Shown: positions 40,431 to 51,722 of the stretch, piece by piece
Layout: each line of letters opens with the position of its first letter
How positions within the stretch are numbered: the stretch's first letter is position 1
Origin: Lineus longissimus
Taxonomy: Eukaryota; Nemertea; Pilidiophora; Heteronemertea; Lineidae
Direction: 5' to 3'
Assembly: GCF_910592395.1 (NCBI RefSeq)
Contig: NC_088311.1
Location: forward strand, 3,352,501-3,416,500
Length of the DNA: 64,000 bases
The notes under the pieces: generated by a model
Database searches by the model: none
Told to the model about the DNA's origin: nothing
Seen by the model: only the letters and a program-made list of their open reading frames with translations
Program-made: the position numbers and the translations under genes

Positions 40431-40436
40431 AATAAA
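40431..40436 (+). terminator. Candidate polyadenylation signal AATAAA
   Basis: This is a canonical AATAAA about 720 bp after the receptor's stop codon, in an AT-rich context. Another AATAAA lies near 41097. Which is used cannot be told without transcripts. Confidence 0.4.
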
Positions 40437-42724
40437 TTATTGGAAGGGGATCACAATAGGTCTTTAAAAAGTATTCTCCAGATAACAGAGATACATGTAG
40501 TCAAGTATTCAAATGAATAATTGATGTAGTCTATTGGATTAAAAGTGATTAACAGAATATAGCGGCAACATTGGTCAACCAATTTCTGCTGATTCTTTAG
40601 TTTTTGCGTATCTCTTCAAAAATGATTTCACCAGACATAAGTTTGTGATGGCATCTGTTTTAGTCGCAGTGATGTTTAGACCCCTAGTAATTGACGCATT
40701 ATGTGTAGTCAGTGCATACAAATGTTTAAAAGGAGATTTCTATTTTATACATTTTGTACATAGATGATGTCAGTGTCACCCTGGTATTGTACAATGTGGG
40801 CTGGGTCTCTATACTCATACCTTAGTCGTTTTTTATACAATAGGTTTTTGTTTAAGATCAACCGAAAAAATGACTGTATGCTTTTCTGAGTGATAGCAGT
40901 GTATAGACATGCTACGAGTTCTCCTATCATGCTCGCTCATATTTGGCTCCGTAATGGGTGCATAATTTGGCCTATCAACATGATCAACTTACCTATTGCA
41001 TAATTCATGCTCTCTTGTTCAATTCAATAGCTAATTTTACAACTCCTTCCATTTAGCTTGAACTAAGGTGATCAGCTCATGTAATAGCCGCGTCAAATAA
41101 AAGATGCCTTTGATAGTGTGTTCTACTGATATTTGGATATCAGATCTTTCCAACTACAAGCGCCATACATTGCATTATTAAGCCATATACGCTTACAATG
41201 CTTAGTTGACCTTAGATTGCCAATTTTCACATTAGTCTTTTGAATTTCCATCGCCTGAACCATCATCCAAAAGGTTTACTTTCTTCTGGCTGTATAGATC
41301 GAAACACAACATTAATTTTGATAATACTTTTATGGTCTTCTGTGTCAAATCCTGTGTTCTGTGTCATTTCATTCTCTTAAAAGCCTGCTCCGTTCATTCA
41401 AAAATGAGAAAATTGAACAAGATTTTAAAAAGTTCCAATAGCATTCCGCGATAATGACGTCACTTCAGCTGCTGCCCTCTATTTCCCCATCGCTGAATTA
41501 CAGGCAATGTCGGACAAACATGCGGTTTCTTAATGGATTCAGGCTTTCTAACTGGGGCAGTTAGATTCAATCTGGCACATGTCCGAGTGTTGGAAATACT
41601 ACATAATTGTTCTGAATATTTCTCTCTCTGACTCTATGGTATCATTCATGCTAAAAACAATGCAGGGTCAAAGATAATTGACTTTGAAATAAGCTCAAAT
41701 GCGTAGAAATCGACTGTCACGTGACTAAAACGTCATCAGTATCTTCTTCAAATGACCTTGTGAGCTATAAATAGTAACGTCGCGGAATGCTATTGTGTAC
41801 ATTATAGTACTGAATACAAATTTGGACAATGCCATCTGTAGCCTGATGCACAAATGCTACAACAAGTGATAAAACTTCAGCCAGAACAAATATTTGATGT
41901 CTTGCCCCCCCCCCTTGCATAATATGTTGTGGACAATCTTCGAATCTGTCTGTGATTGTGTAGAGTAAAGATTATAAACTAAAGTCACAGTCATCAACAA
42001 TGTGAAATCTGTAGTTTATGTTGTAAAATCTGGCTCATTATTTGTGTTAGAATATGAATCTTCTATACTGGGTGTCCCAGAAATGATGCTTGTGAAGTTA
42101 GTTTGGGTAATGATTAAGCTTGGCATACTACGGATGTGTCCAGCAGACAGCATTGCCCTGCTGGTAACTTCACCTTGGTAACTTCATTTGAGTGTTATTT
42201 CTTGGACAGCCAGTGACAGTCAAAATATCTGATCACCATGAGGAACTGAAGTTCTCCTTCTTGTATAGATTTTGTGAGATATTTTTGTAATTTAAAATGT
42301 TGTTTTTATTAAAATTATTAGAACAATGCAAGAGGTGTGCATCAAATTCTCAGTATCTCCGAGGCAGTCAAAGTTCTGTGAACTGCTGGTGCTGCTCTCT
42401 TTCAGCAAGTAGATGAACTGACTGTTCAAATTTATGGTAATTTTGGCTAAAGGGTTACCTGAATTGTAACCTATAAGCTTATTGAAGTGTAAGTAACCTT
42501 TTATCTGAATTCACATGACTAAAATGTATCTTTTAGCTAAATCAAGTGACTAAAAAGTGACCTTTTAACAGAATTCAAAACGTATCTTTTTATATTGTTT
42601 TTATTTGAGTAATTGTTTATTGTTTGAGCATCAAAATCAAAATGTTTTGTTAAAATAATGAACATCTAAAACTTTCTTCCAAGGAGGTACCATATTTTCC
42701 TCTAAAATGCAAATATATTCCATA

Positions 42725-42900
42725 GTCACACCGGTGTGACGGGGATAGTAGTCCTAGGGCTAATAGTCCGTGTAACAATAGCCCGCATTGCTAAATGTTT
42801 TGGTTAGGGTTAGCGGTACAATAGATCATGCTGCTTAATTGGTCAAATACAATGCTACCGGACTATGACTCCAGGGAGACTATATCCGCTGTCACACCGG
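42725..42900. mobile_element. Short inverted-repeat element (MITE-like), about 176 bp
   Basis: The left end GTCACACCGGTGTGACGGGG and the right end TATATCCGCTGTCACACCGG form an imperfect inverted repeat extending about 40 bp inward to TAGTCCG/CGGACTA. The left tip is itself a palindrome (GTCACACCGGTGTGAC). There is no coding capacity. Target-site duplication is not clear. Confidence 0.6.
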
Positions 42901-42946
42901 CAGAGCCGATCTAAAGTTGACATCTTGCTTTTTGTCTATTCATTAA

Positions 42947-43137
42947 AGGAGGTGTGGCAAGCACGTTTGTAGTTCACAGAGGTCCTGAGGCTTGCAGAGA
43001 GGGAGCTGAAGGTATACACTCGAAAGGTTGCACAAACTGTTGATACATATATGAACAGCCATTCAGAACTTGCTTTTCCTTTCATAGCCTCTGCATGTAC
43101 CTCTGAAAAAATCCATGCCATCTATCTCACACCTCCT
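42947..43137. repeat. Possible hairpin/MITE-like element, about 190 bp
   Basis: AGGAGGTGTG at 42947-42956 is the exact inverse of CACACCTCCT at 43128-43137, with partial internal inverse similarity around GAGGCTTGCAGAG and CCTCTGCATG. It lies just after the 42725-42900 element. The perfect inverted ends are only 10 bp, so chance is not excluded. Confidence 0.35.
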
Positions 43138-44101
43138 CTAATATTGTAGACGGACAACAGTTGCTAGACTATGTATGCTGTACTGCTGCGTTGTGACAGT
43201 TGCCAGGGGTTATATCAATACTACACAGCAAATAAATCAGAATTTGTAATCTTCCAAAGAAGAGCTGCGAAAATAATTACAACCAACGCACTGCTTAATG
43301 AGGGAAATCTGATGATATATTCACATGTTTCTTTCTGAAATGTGGTAGGGAAAATTGGTGTATTAAAGGTAATTTGGAACATTTTTCATTATTTCATTGA
43401 TATTGTGAATTTTAGGCAGAAGTATACTCAAAGTTTCATGAGAAGTATTTAATTTCACTGGGAAGGCTTCTGAAGCTTCCCTAGATTGCACAAAGCACTG
43501 AATTTATTCATAAATGCACACGTTGGTTATAAATATTTAAAACTTCTGTGACATGTTTTTAGTCATTGTTGCCTGTGTCAAGGAGTTTCCCACTCCATTG
43601 TTTTTGTGGCAAAATATGATGAAAAATGGGGGTGAGCGGATGCATTTACAATTTCTGTGTATGCATTTAAGACTGCTTCAACTGATCACTGACAAAGATC
43701 AATTGATCACTGACAATTGACAACTTATTTTAGTTAAAAATCGCTTTCTCGAATAATGGTATTCTATGAGTAATTCCATTGCTACAGCCAGCCCAGTAAC
43801 TTGTAAGGTGATGTAAGGCAAGTTGCTGCCACCCCAATGTGAGACATGTGGGGCGTATCATATTGCCATCTTGCATAGTGTGGGGTTGATTTCGACGGCC
43901 GCCACAATAATATGTATGTATATTTTGGAGAAAATTATGGTGTAAATTATCTTGACATGACTGTCTGGGTTATATGTTCTGATTCATCACTTGATTGTGA
44001 GTAAAATTGAAAAGTTGTAAAAATAAAAGTGTCTTTTGTGATTCTGTGCCTTCTACTTCTTTTGGGAGCCACAACCATCATTTGCAGGGAGTACATCATA
44101 C

Positions 44102-44525
44102 CAGGGCCGTATTTAGAGGGGGGGCAGGGGGGGCAGCTGCCCCCCCTGTGCAATAAATGTTGAAAAATATTTTTTCAGACAGTAATAAAAAGACAAACTA
44201 ATCTTAGCCATAGCTTTACCAGCATGATAGCAGCAAATGGATAGCAGATGTTATCAACTCAGGTGCAACCCTTATAATCTGACCAGTCCAGTGCCCTGAC
44301 CCTAGTCTTCATAAAAGTGCCAAGTGGTCCATTTTTAGAGTAAAAATACTATTGATTCACACTTCCAAATGCCAGGAAAATGCCATTTCAGACCTTTTAT
44401 TTTCAAATTTTTCTGGGGGAGAGCCCCCAGACCCCCCCTTTCGGATGCGCCTGCGGCGCATGCAGATCGCCTTCGGCGATCTATCCCACTGCCCCCCCTG
44501 GACAAAAAAGTTAAATACGGCCCTG
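44102..44525. mobile_element. Non-autonomous hAT-like DNA transposon (MITE), 424 bp
   Basis: The left end CAGGGCCGTATTTA and the right end TAAATACGGCCCTG are perfect 14-bp terminal inverted repeats. They are flanked by the 5-bp direct repeat CATAC at 44097-44101 and 44526-44530, which is a target-site duplication. CAGGG termini are typical of hAT elements; most hAT families make 8-bp duplications, so the 5-bp one points to a subgroup or another superfamily. The interior is C/G-rich with a 20-bp palindrome at 44127-44146 and three perfect hairpins at 44413-44482. There is no transposase. Confidence 0.88.
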
Positions 44526-45581
44526 CATACTGAACGTCCAGTGGTAATGCCTCCATAGCCTCCACCGACTTGTCTTGGCGCTGTGCAATTTCAATACATT
44601 GAGGATCAAGATGGGGGTTGAGTTGTGTTATTTTGGCTCAATTACAATGCACCAACAAGGCATGGCTACCATCAGGCCTAAAACCCTTCCAACTGCTAAA
44701 AGGGATGCGGCCTGGCCTGGTCTAGTGTACAGTCCCTGTCCACCCATATAGTTCTTGATATGCAGCGAGATAGTAGAAGCACCTATTGATCAACCCTTAA
44801 TCTGGCTGACCTGAGACCTTCAGATTGCCAACGTTTCACAACGGACACCCCTTTTCGTACCCCAGGAGAGTATCCGCCGAAGAGATTACTATCCCCTTCG
44901 GTTCCTTCTTCTCCCTGACGATGGCGATGGTGACGTTTTAACGTTGAAGGCATGAGCGCACAGATAACCAACTGGAAGAGGTGTCTTTGCCCGGGAAGCC
45001 GAGGCTTATAATTATATGTACTTGTAAGTGCAATCGACGATCATCTTGGCTAACTGATTAGCTTCGGCTACTACCGGCCAGTACGCAGATATAAAAGGCT
45101 CACACCCTTGGGGTTGAATCAAAATCTGGGGAATGACTTCTTCTGCTGAAGGAATCAACTCTCCCTATTTCGACCAGACTCTTGGTGAGGTGGTTTCCAA
45201 AAGGCTTTAACCTAGCCTTGTTCTGTCTACAAATGACTAGTCGTTAGATGTTAGGCTAATGGCACGCACACATTGGTACGTGAAAATATTTTATAGATGA
45301 TGGTGATGGTGTGTTTGTGTAGGTGAGTGTGGGAGGGGGGTGGGTGTCGGGTGAGTATGTGACTCACAGACACGACTTGGCCGGTCAATTTGACAACGAG
45401 AATTGGAGTTGGCATTCCTTTTTTTATTTCATCAAATAATTCAATTAAAGGCACACTCTGTAGTGAAAGGAACACACACATTTCTAAAAACATCGAAAAA
45501 ATATATAGAAATCACATGGTTTAGAGCATAAGACTGCTGAGTGTATGTATATATCCATGAGTCTATGTTGCGTTAGATAAA

Positions 45582-45770
45582 TGTGACCCGTTCAAGCCAA
45601 ACCAGTCGCATGTCGCACATAAGATGAGCCTAGACGACACCAGGAGATAATAGAAGAAATTGATGTCGTCAGATTTCACAAAATGCAGACAATAGTGAAT
45701 GAACAAACAGTCCATCTCAACCTGCCAAGCTCAGAGCGACATGCGACTGGTTTTGCTGGAACGGGTCACA
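45582..45770. mobile_element. MITE with 35-bp terminal inverted repeats, 189 bp
   Basis: The left end TGTGACCCGTTCAAGCCAAA continues to CCAGTCGCATGTCGC. The right end is its inverse (GCGACATGCGACTGG to GGAACGGGTCACA) with two mismatches over 35 bp. There is no coding capacity. Flanking bases are AA on both sides, so any target duplication is short or unclear. Confidence 0.82.
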
Positions 45771-46352
45771 AATGTCGGTGTACGATGCCGAGGAGCTGTA
45801 CGAAAGCTTGCCATTTAAAGCGTACCGGGTACAAGAATACATGGGCTATGTAACTGAACTGTGTATGTATGAAAATCTATTTCCCTGTACCAGTAATTCA
45901 GGATGACCTTGTTTTCATGAGAAGTAGCATTTGGCAGAGCAAGTCGTCCCAATGTGTAGCACACTGCATGTCCCAGTGTAAATAGTAAATAGGTTTTATG
46001 TCCGTTCAGAGATTTATAGCTGTAGAGGACTACAAGTTAGATTATGATCTAACAACAGAATCTTTGGTTAATCAAGCAACTCATGATCAGTTAAAAAGAG
46101 AAATTAGCTTTCATTTCAGGTGTCAACCTTTGCAGTTAAGATCGGAGACCACGATTAAAAAGCTCGGGAGTCGTCGCATAGCGCCAACAACAGCAAGTAC
46201 ATGTATCTGCGTTTCTTTTATCAACATACGGTACGCTTCCCTTCTGAACATCCAGAGGAATTCCCTCTGTCAGTCTGTGACTTACTCCGCTGATACGCCC
46301 AAGGAGGAGTCCAATCAGGGTCAAGATGCACCACCTCATGTATCCGCGTTTA

Positions 46353-47858
46353 TTATTTCGACATAAGCAGCATCACCTCCTTGATCATCTCACAGTATCT
46401 CCTCGCATTTTCATCAGTTGTCTTGTGAGTGTAGTAACCACAGCTGAACATGAATTTACCGTTGACGGTCACACAGCCGGGCACAAAGAGGGCGTCATTG
46501 ATGGAATGATCTGCGGTCGCCCAGTGCGTTCCTTCAAAAGTCACAGCATTCTCACCACTATCCGCCGGCGGTCTGATTTCAAAAGCACCCCTGTTCGTCG
46601 TGTAATAGGTGTAGTACGTGAACTCGGAATTTGCAAGGTGGTGTAATGTCCCCTCAATATCATCTGTGAAGTCAAAGGCAATCAGCCTTGCTTCAGCCAT
46701 ATGGAGGTTGGCTGCAAATGCGTTGTGGACGCCGTGATGGCACTGCTTGGCAAGAGACCAGAATTTGTCAGGGTCTCTGTTCGCCGAGACCGGGACGTCC
46801 TTGTTCATAGGGATGAATGAGGTCATACAGAGGACCTGTTCCGCCGGGATGGGTGGGTTTGCAAAACGGCGAATGTTCGCCATGAATGAGGTCTTCAGTT
46901 GGACCCTGTCGTCCATGAGACCGCATTTCTCCCCAAGTAGCGCCACAGTGGCACTGGCTACAGCAGCAGAGACGTAGCCATTGAACTTGATGCCATGCGC
47001 CCGGCATTTGCTGATGATACGCTTAGTGTCTTCAACGGAGAGTTCAAACACTTCAAGTTTTGTTGTAGCAGTGATGTTGTTAGTGTCTGCTGGGCGGATA
47101 CTTCCCTGGAGAAGCGTTGTGATGTGGTCCGGCTCGTCGAAGCCGGAGTAGCGGAATGGAGCAGTTACTTTGAGCCAGAGGTAGTCAAACCAGGGCATCA
47201 TTAGTTCCTGGTACATCTCGTCCCTACAGGGAAGAAGTGGTAGGGATTCTACAGGTTTGCTCTCTTCACCCGTGACGATATCATTTAGAAACTTGTGAAA
47301 GTCAGTGTTGATACCCGCCATGATTGAGCCACCGTCTAGAATGGCATGGTTGTATACAAACACGAATGTGTGCATCCATTTCCCGTTCTCTTGGTAAGGT
47401 TCCAACATCTTTACGCGCCACTGGAGTTCGTCGATCCTGAACTGTGCCGAGTTGGCTAGCTCACAGTGCACTGCATCCTTCCAGGCCACGGTAGATACAA
47501 CCTCGAGGTCAGGGTCACTGTCTAAGTATGCAAAGTAGCGTTCCGTTCTATTCTTCTCATTCACCACAACCCGCATCCTCAGATTAGGATGACGTTCATA
47601 GAGTTTACGTAAAGCTAAACGTACCTGGTAAGCAGTGATTCGAATCTTACAACCGATAAACACAGCGTTCACGTTTAATAACAAGCCCATCTTCTCCATA
47701 CCGAAGTCTAGAGCAGTCTCGAATGGTCCCAGCTTCCTTCCGATGAAGCCACGCTCAACCAGAAATGTCTCCTCATCGCATTTCTGATGAGGCGGTCGCC
47801 GCCGAAATAGAAATCCAAGCACCACTGGCGACGCAAGGGTCGCGGCAACCTTCAGCAT
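46353..47858 (-). CDS. Condensation/WES-type CoA-dependent acyltransferase-like protein
   Basis: An intronless frame of 501 codons; ATG (47858) with A at -3, stop TAA at 46355-46353. The N-terminus has a short hydrophobic stretch (residues 4-18, VAATLASPVVLGFLF) followed by RRR, consistent with a signal anchor. The body resembles the chloramphenicol-acetyltransferase-like superfamily (condensation domains, PapA5, alcohol acetyltransferases). The motif YNHAILDGGS supplies HxxxDG with catalytic His171, Asp175 and Gly176; the first His of the usual HHxxxDG is Asn. A late segment VPGCVTVNGKFMFSCGYYTH fits the C-terminal lobe. The likely reaction is transfer of an acyl group from CoA to an alcohol or amine; the substrate is unknown. 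Its 3' end faces the receptor gene. Being intronless next to intron-rich genes, it may be a retrocopy or an acquired gene. A tandem array lies upstream of its start. Confidence 0.85.
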   Translation of the reverse strand: MLKVAATLASPVVLGFLFRRRPPHQKCDEETFLVERGFIGRKLGPFETALDFGMEKMGLLLNVNAVFIGCKIRITAYQVRLALRKLYERHPNLRMRVVVNEKNRTERYFAYLDSDPDLEVVSTVAWKDAVHCELANSAQFRIDELQWRVKMLEPYQENGKWMHTFVFVYNHAILDGGSIMAGINTDFHKFLNDIVTGEESKPVESLPLLPCRDEMYQELMMPWFDYLWLKVTAPFRYSGFDEPDHITTLLQGSIRPADTNNITATTKLEVFELSVEDTKRIISKCRAHGIKFNGYVSAAVASATVALLGEKCGLMDDRVQLKTSFMANIRRFANPPIPAEQVLCMTSFIPMNKDVPVSANRDPDKFWSLAKQCHHGVHNAFAANLHMAEARLIAFDFTDDIEGTLHHLANSEFTYYTYYTTNRGAFEIRPPADSGENAVTFEGTHWATADHSINDALFVPGCVTVNGKFMFSCGYYTHKTTDENARRYCEMIKEVMLLMSK

Positions 47859-48172
47859 TTTGACTGCTTACGAAAATCGGCGAGCTTTCTAGATCTGTTA
47901 AGGCTGAGAGGGTACAACACTGCAATATCCTTGTTCAGGAGGTGCTTACGCTGACGTCAGCCAAATATCGATTGCGCTTCAGATCAACTGAATCATTCTT
48001 TGTCTGGGTTGCGATGACAAAGGCTGATTCGCCACTTGCTCTGAGAGATGTCGCTTGATGGTAACCATGGCAATCTCTGGTCATCCTACCAGTCCGCCGA
48101 GTCTGGCGGAATGTGCAGACATATACCTCTTGGACATTGGTACGGTCGACAGTTGCTACAATTATCTCTGCC

Positions 48173-48563
48173 ATTACATTTGGTTATTGTGAGAACTATC
48201 TGCTGTTACGTTTGGTTACTGTGAGAACTGTCTGCCATTACATTTGGTTATTGTGAGAACTATCTGCTGTTACGTTTGGTTACTGTGAGAACTGTCTGTC
48301 ATTACATTTGGTTATTGTGAGAACTATCTGCTGTTACGTTTGGTTACTGTGAGAACTGTCTGCCATTACATTTGGTTATTGTGAGAACTATCTGCTGTTA
48401 CGTTTGGTTACTGTGAGAACTGTCTGCCATTACATTTGGTTATTGTGAGAACTGTCTGCCATTACATTGGGTTTTTGTTTAAACTGTATGCAATTACATT
48501 TGGTTATTGTGAGAACTATCTGCTGTTACGTTTGGTTACTGTGAGAACTGTCTGTCATTACAT
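48173..48563. repeat. Tandem array of 32-bp units in a 64-bp higher-order pattern
   Basis: Two alternating 32-bp units, TTACATTTGGTTATTGTGAG plus AACTATCTGCTG and TTACGTTTGGTTACTGTGAG plus AACTGTCTGCCA, repeat about 12 times. Full 64-bp periods start at 48177 and 48241. One unit near 48460-48490 is decayed. The octamer TGTGAGAA appears eleven times at regular spacing. The array begins about 315 bp upstream of the acyltransferase start codon, in its likely promoter region. Confidence 0.93.
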
Positions 48564-50251
48564 TGGGTTATTGTGGTTGTTGTTTTTTTCTTTTATATCA
48601 CTCTTGAGAGTGCGCTTTTTCACGTGTATTAACAGAAGAGAAAAGGATAAGGTTCTACAGGTTGTTTTTTACCAAGGTGTGACCCTCCAGGCCATTGCTT
48701 CAACGATGGCGAAAGGAATTATTGATTTTGGTAGCGAGATAGAAAGGGGCAATTTGGTGATGGCGAAATACACAGAGGAACCGCTCATACCGGCGGACGC
48801 AATTCTGCTGGTCATAAGGTTTTATTCAAGATCAAGTTGATGGTTGAAATAAAAAGGCGGCGATACTGTTTTCTCTCAAAGCTCAACTCTGCAATGTTGA
48901 ACCTGTTTTATTTTCAGCGCGGGGATTGCGCTACTTGTTCGCCCGGGCCGGCCTGCGCCCTGTTGTTGCGCCGTGGAGGTTTTTCATAATCCCAAAAAGC
49001 ATGAGGGTTCTTCAATTAACCGAAAAAGCTCTTTGCCAGCATTTATACTCCAAACCTAGAGGTCGAGCATTTAATGACAACCGCCCCCATTAACTGAATT
49101 CTAACCAGGGAAGGTTACTCCATATAAAACACTGACACTCCTATAATAATACTCAAATAGTAATTGAAATAATTAGCTTTCACCAATAAGTATAGACGAG
49201 GTCACAAAATTAACCACACTTTGTCGGAACAATAAAAGTTAGCGTTCTCTAATAAACTTATAGGATGAGGAATCTGTATATCAAGGTCTTCTGCCAAGAA
49301 ATTTTAAAGGCAAAATCATATGATATTTTTGCTGGGCATTTACGGATTGACAGGAAGGACTGAGTCGGATGGGACTGGTCTCGGTCTATTAGAGACAGTA
49401 ACAGCAAAGTCTGCTACTCGACATTGTGATTGTTTTAACCTGAGATAGTTTCGGGGATATTCTGAAGAAAGGTTTGGTAACTTCATTTGATCAGGTATCA
49501 AAGCAACTGACTGAACATAAGGAGACGATTTACTCGGAAGCAAGAGCGTATCAAGTAAGACACCAGCCGAATGGGCCATCAGACACAGTGACTTTATTTT
49601 GCGGTATAAGATCAATATTATTTCCCGACCACAGTTAGCCATGATTAGTTTAATGTAATGATATAGGCCCGATGACTGACACTGGCAGGTCACCTACACG
49701 ATGCTGGTATGATGTGGAAGACACTGTACAATGTATAATGTATAACATGCAGAATACTGCTGTTCAACATTTTGCCGCATTGCCGCCGAGATCGCCAATT
49801 CCCTTAAAGGTTATGTGCCACTTATAACTGACTTTATTGTTGGAGAAGAGCAAGATGAGAACACTCGAGTGTGATAACCTCAATTACTCGGGACATTGGA
49901 ACAAGATCCTGAAAGTCCGCAATAAGCCAGAGATCAACAAATCTATAAATAAGACTTTTTGGCAGGATGACAACGCTCCCAGGGTCCACAGCCTTGGAAT
50001 CCGTTGATGGTAATCTTGCCTCGCGGACATGACATTATACAACAAAACCTCTAGACAACATTCACAAAGGTGTAACGTTCTTGGTGTTCACGTTATCTCC
50101 GCGTTCTGTTAACAATAGACTCACTCTCAAAGCATTCAACAAGGCGATCTGAAACTTGTGAGATAATAAAGGTTTGCTCCATTTCACACAAGGTTCAGTT
50201 CGCCATAGCCTGGCTATGAGACGCGAAGAAAATCCTCACCCTAACATTAAA

Positions 50252-50324
50252 GCGTTTGTGGTTCAACGGTTAGAATGCTGGACTTTCGATCTGGTGGTCG
50301 CGGGTTCGAGTCCGCTGTGATTCC
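50252..50324 (+). pseudogene. tRNA-Glu(UUC)-like sequence, probably a pseudogene or SINE head
   Basis: The A box TGGTTCAACGG and B box GGTTCGAGTCC are intact. The D-arm (GTTC/GAAT) and an anticodon loop CTTTCGA with anticodon TTC can be drawn. However, the T-stem lacks one C on its 3' side, the anticodon stem needs two G-U pairs, and the acceptor ends GCGTTTG and GTGATTC do not pair. A T-run (pol III stop) follows within 30 bp. This fits a decayed tRNA gene or tRNA-derived SINE rather than a working tRNA. Confidence 0.6.
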
Positions 50325-50680
50325 ATTATTTTATTCTCTTTTTTTTCTCTCGTCATTTTGTTGTCGTTTATTCATTCATGTACGTATAGTATTATAATGA
50401 TAATTATTAATATCACTATCATTATTATCTTGCCCCTGAACCCGAACTGTACAAACTGCTATTATTTCATTATAAGTGCTTCGTTATAAGAGTTACATGA
50501 AGCCTCTGAGGATGTATTGCTGAGGTATCTTATTAACAAAAAACGATAACAGATAATGTGTACATTGTACCATGTCACATGACTCATATCTTGACCACCA
50601 TAACATTACACATTTCCTTTATTGAGGTCACTGATTTTGAGTTTGCTTGTACTGAAAAGAACTATACCACAACACTATGG

Positions 50681-50866
50681 TGCCGGTGTAATGTTTTTGA
50701 GTGTTTCTGTTTTTGAGTGTTTCCCCTCATTGTTTGGGAACGCTCAAAAATAGATTGACGAGTTTTTCTGTGTATCCCCCCTATTGAAAAGTCATGGTCT
50801 CTCTAGCTGCCTATTGTTTGGAAACACTGAAACATGGGGAACAACCACAGATGTTACACCGGTGTA
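50681..50866. repeat. Inverted-repeat element (possible MITE), about 186 bp
   Basis: The left end GCCGGTGTAATGTT and the right end AGATGTTACACCGGTG are inverse to each other, and inner blocks TTTGAGTGTTTCC and GGAAACACTGAAA also pair inversely. A fragment like its right end occurs at 25932-25990. There is no coding capacity. Confidence 0.5.
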
Positions 50867-51529
50867 GAAGTAGAAAGTGTCACCCTGGAAAAAGTTGCCG
50901 ACCCTATTGTTTTCGGAGGGATCATTTCATATGGTTCTATGACCAGCCAAAATCTTGATATGGGTAAAAAAGGACAACGAGACCATGTGACTGTGGGTGG
51001 GGGATAGTCAGCAACTCAATTACAGGTCGGAACCGGTTGGGCCAAAACTCTGGTAGATATGAGTGACGTATGGAACAAAGTTGAAAATGTTTGAAATTGT
51101 TTGACACTGAATAATGTTCTAGGTCGTGACTAATTGATTGATTTTGTGATCGATGAGTATTGTATTTAGACATCGATCCTGCCTATTGAGAGGAGTGTCT
51201 CACGGTTCAAGTGTAGTGTGCGCGTGCAGGTCATTGATGGGTTTACCTAAATTTCCTTAATTGGGTTTGAGCAACAAAAGTAGGTGGGTGAATTGAAGAG
51301 CAAATCGATCGGCCTATAAAATTGAACTACGTGTATTAATTTTTATGAATTTGAGATTTGAATATAACATATAACATGTGTCCTTAAAAAAGATGGGTGG
51401 GTTAAACTCCTTAATCTTGATCTTGAATAATTCACTAAAAATTTGGTTTCCTCTCGAATATATTGTGCATTTTGGAGCAATCGTTGATGGAAAGAGACTA
51501 GAATGCGAATATTAAGCACTGGTAATACT

Positions 51530-51722
51530 GTAAACTTGCAAATTTGGCGCGGGTGCTTCATTTTCGCGGAATTTGCGAATATTTTGGATACGTGAAAATA
51601 TGAGAGATCGCGAAAAAATATTTTTTGGTTGGAAACCCGAGAGAAATTTCGTGAACCGCAAATAAGAGCGTGAAAAGTATATCCGTTTAGAAATATTTGC
51701 GAATTGCAAAAAAAGTGTAAAA
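51530..51722 (+). repeat. Dispersed repeat, better-preserved copy
   Basis: This AT-rich block with many GCGAA/GCGAAAA motifs runs from CTGTAAACTTGCAAATTTGG to TTTGCGAATTGCAAAAA. It is related to 24265-24442. Open frames that cross it on the - strand are composition artefacts. Confidence 0.5.

Larger units (their letters stand above)
39709..46352. other. 3' UTR of the receptor followed by intergenic DNA
   Basis: The start of this stretch is the probable 3' UTR of the lectin-CUB receptor. No further exon is seen up to the acyltransferase on the opposite strand, so the two genes converge. The interval holds three or four small inverted-repeat elements (42725-42900, 42947-43137, 44102-44525, 45582-45770). 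Confidence 0.6.

Noticed and set aside
41096-41102. Second AATAAA downstream of the receptor as the true poly(A) site
   Set aside because: It cannot be preferred over the closer AATAAA at 40431 without transcript ends.
48436-48840. 134-codon open frame upstream of the acyltransferase
   Set aside because: Its first third is the translated 32-bp tandem array, and the rest has no domain.
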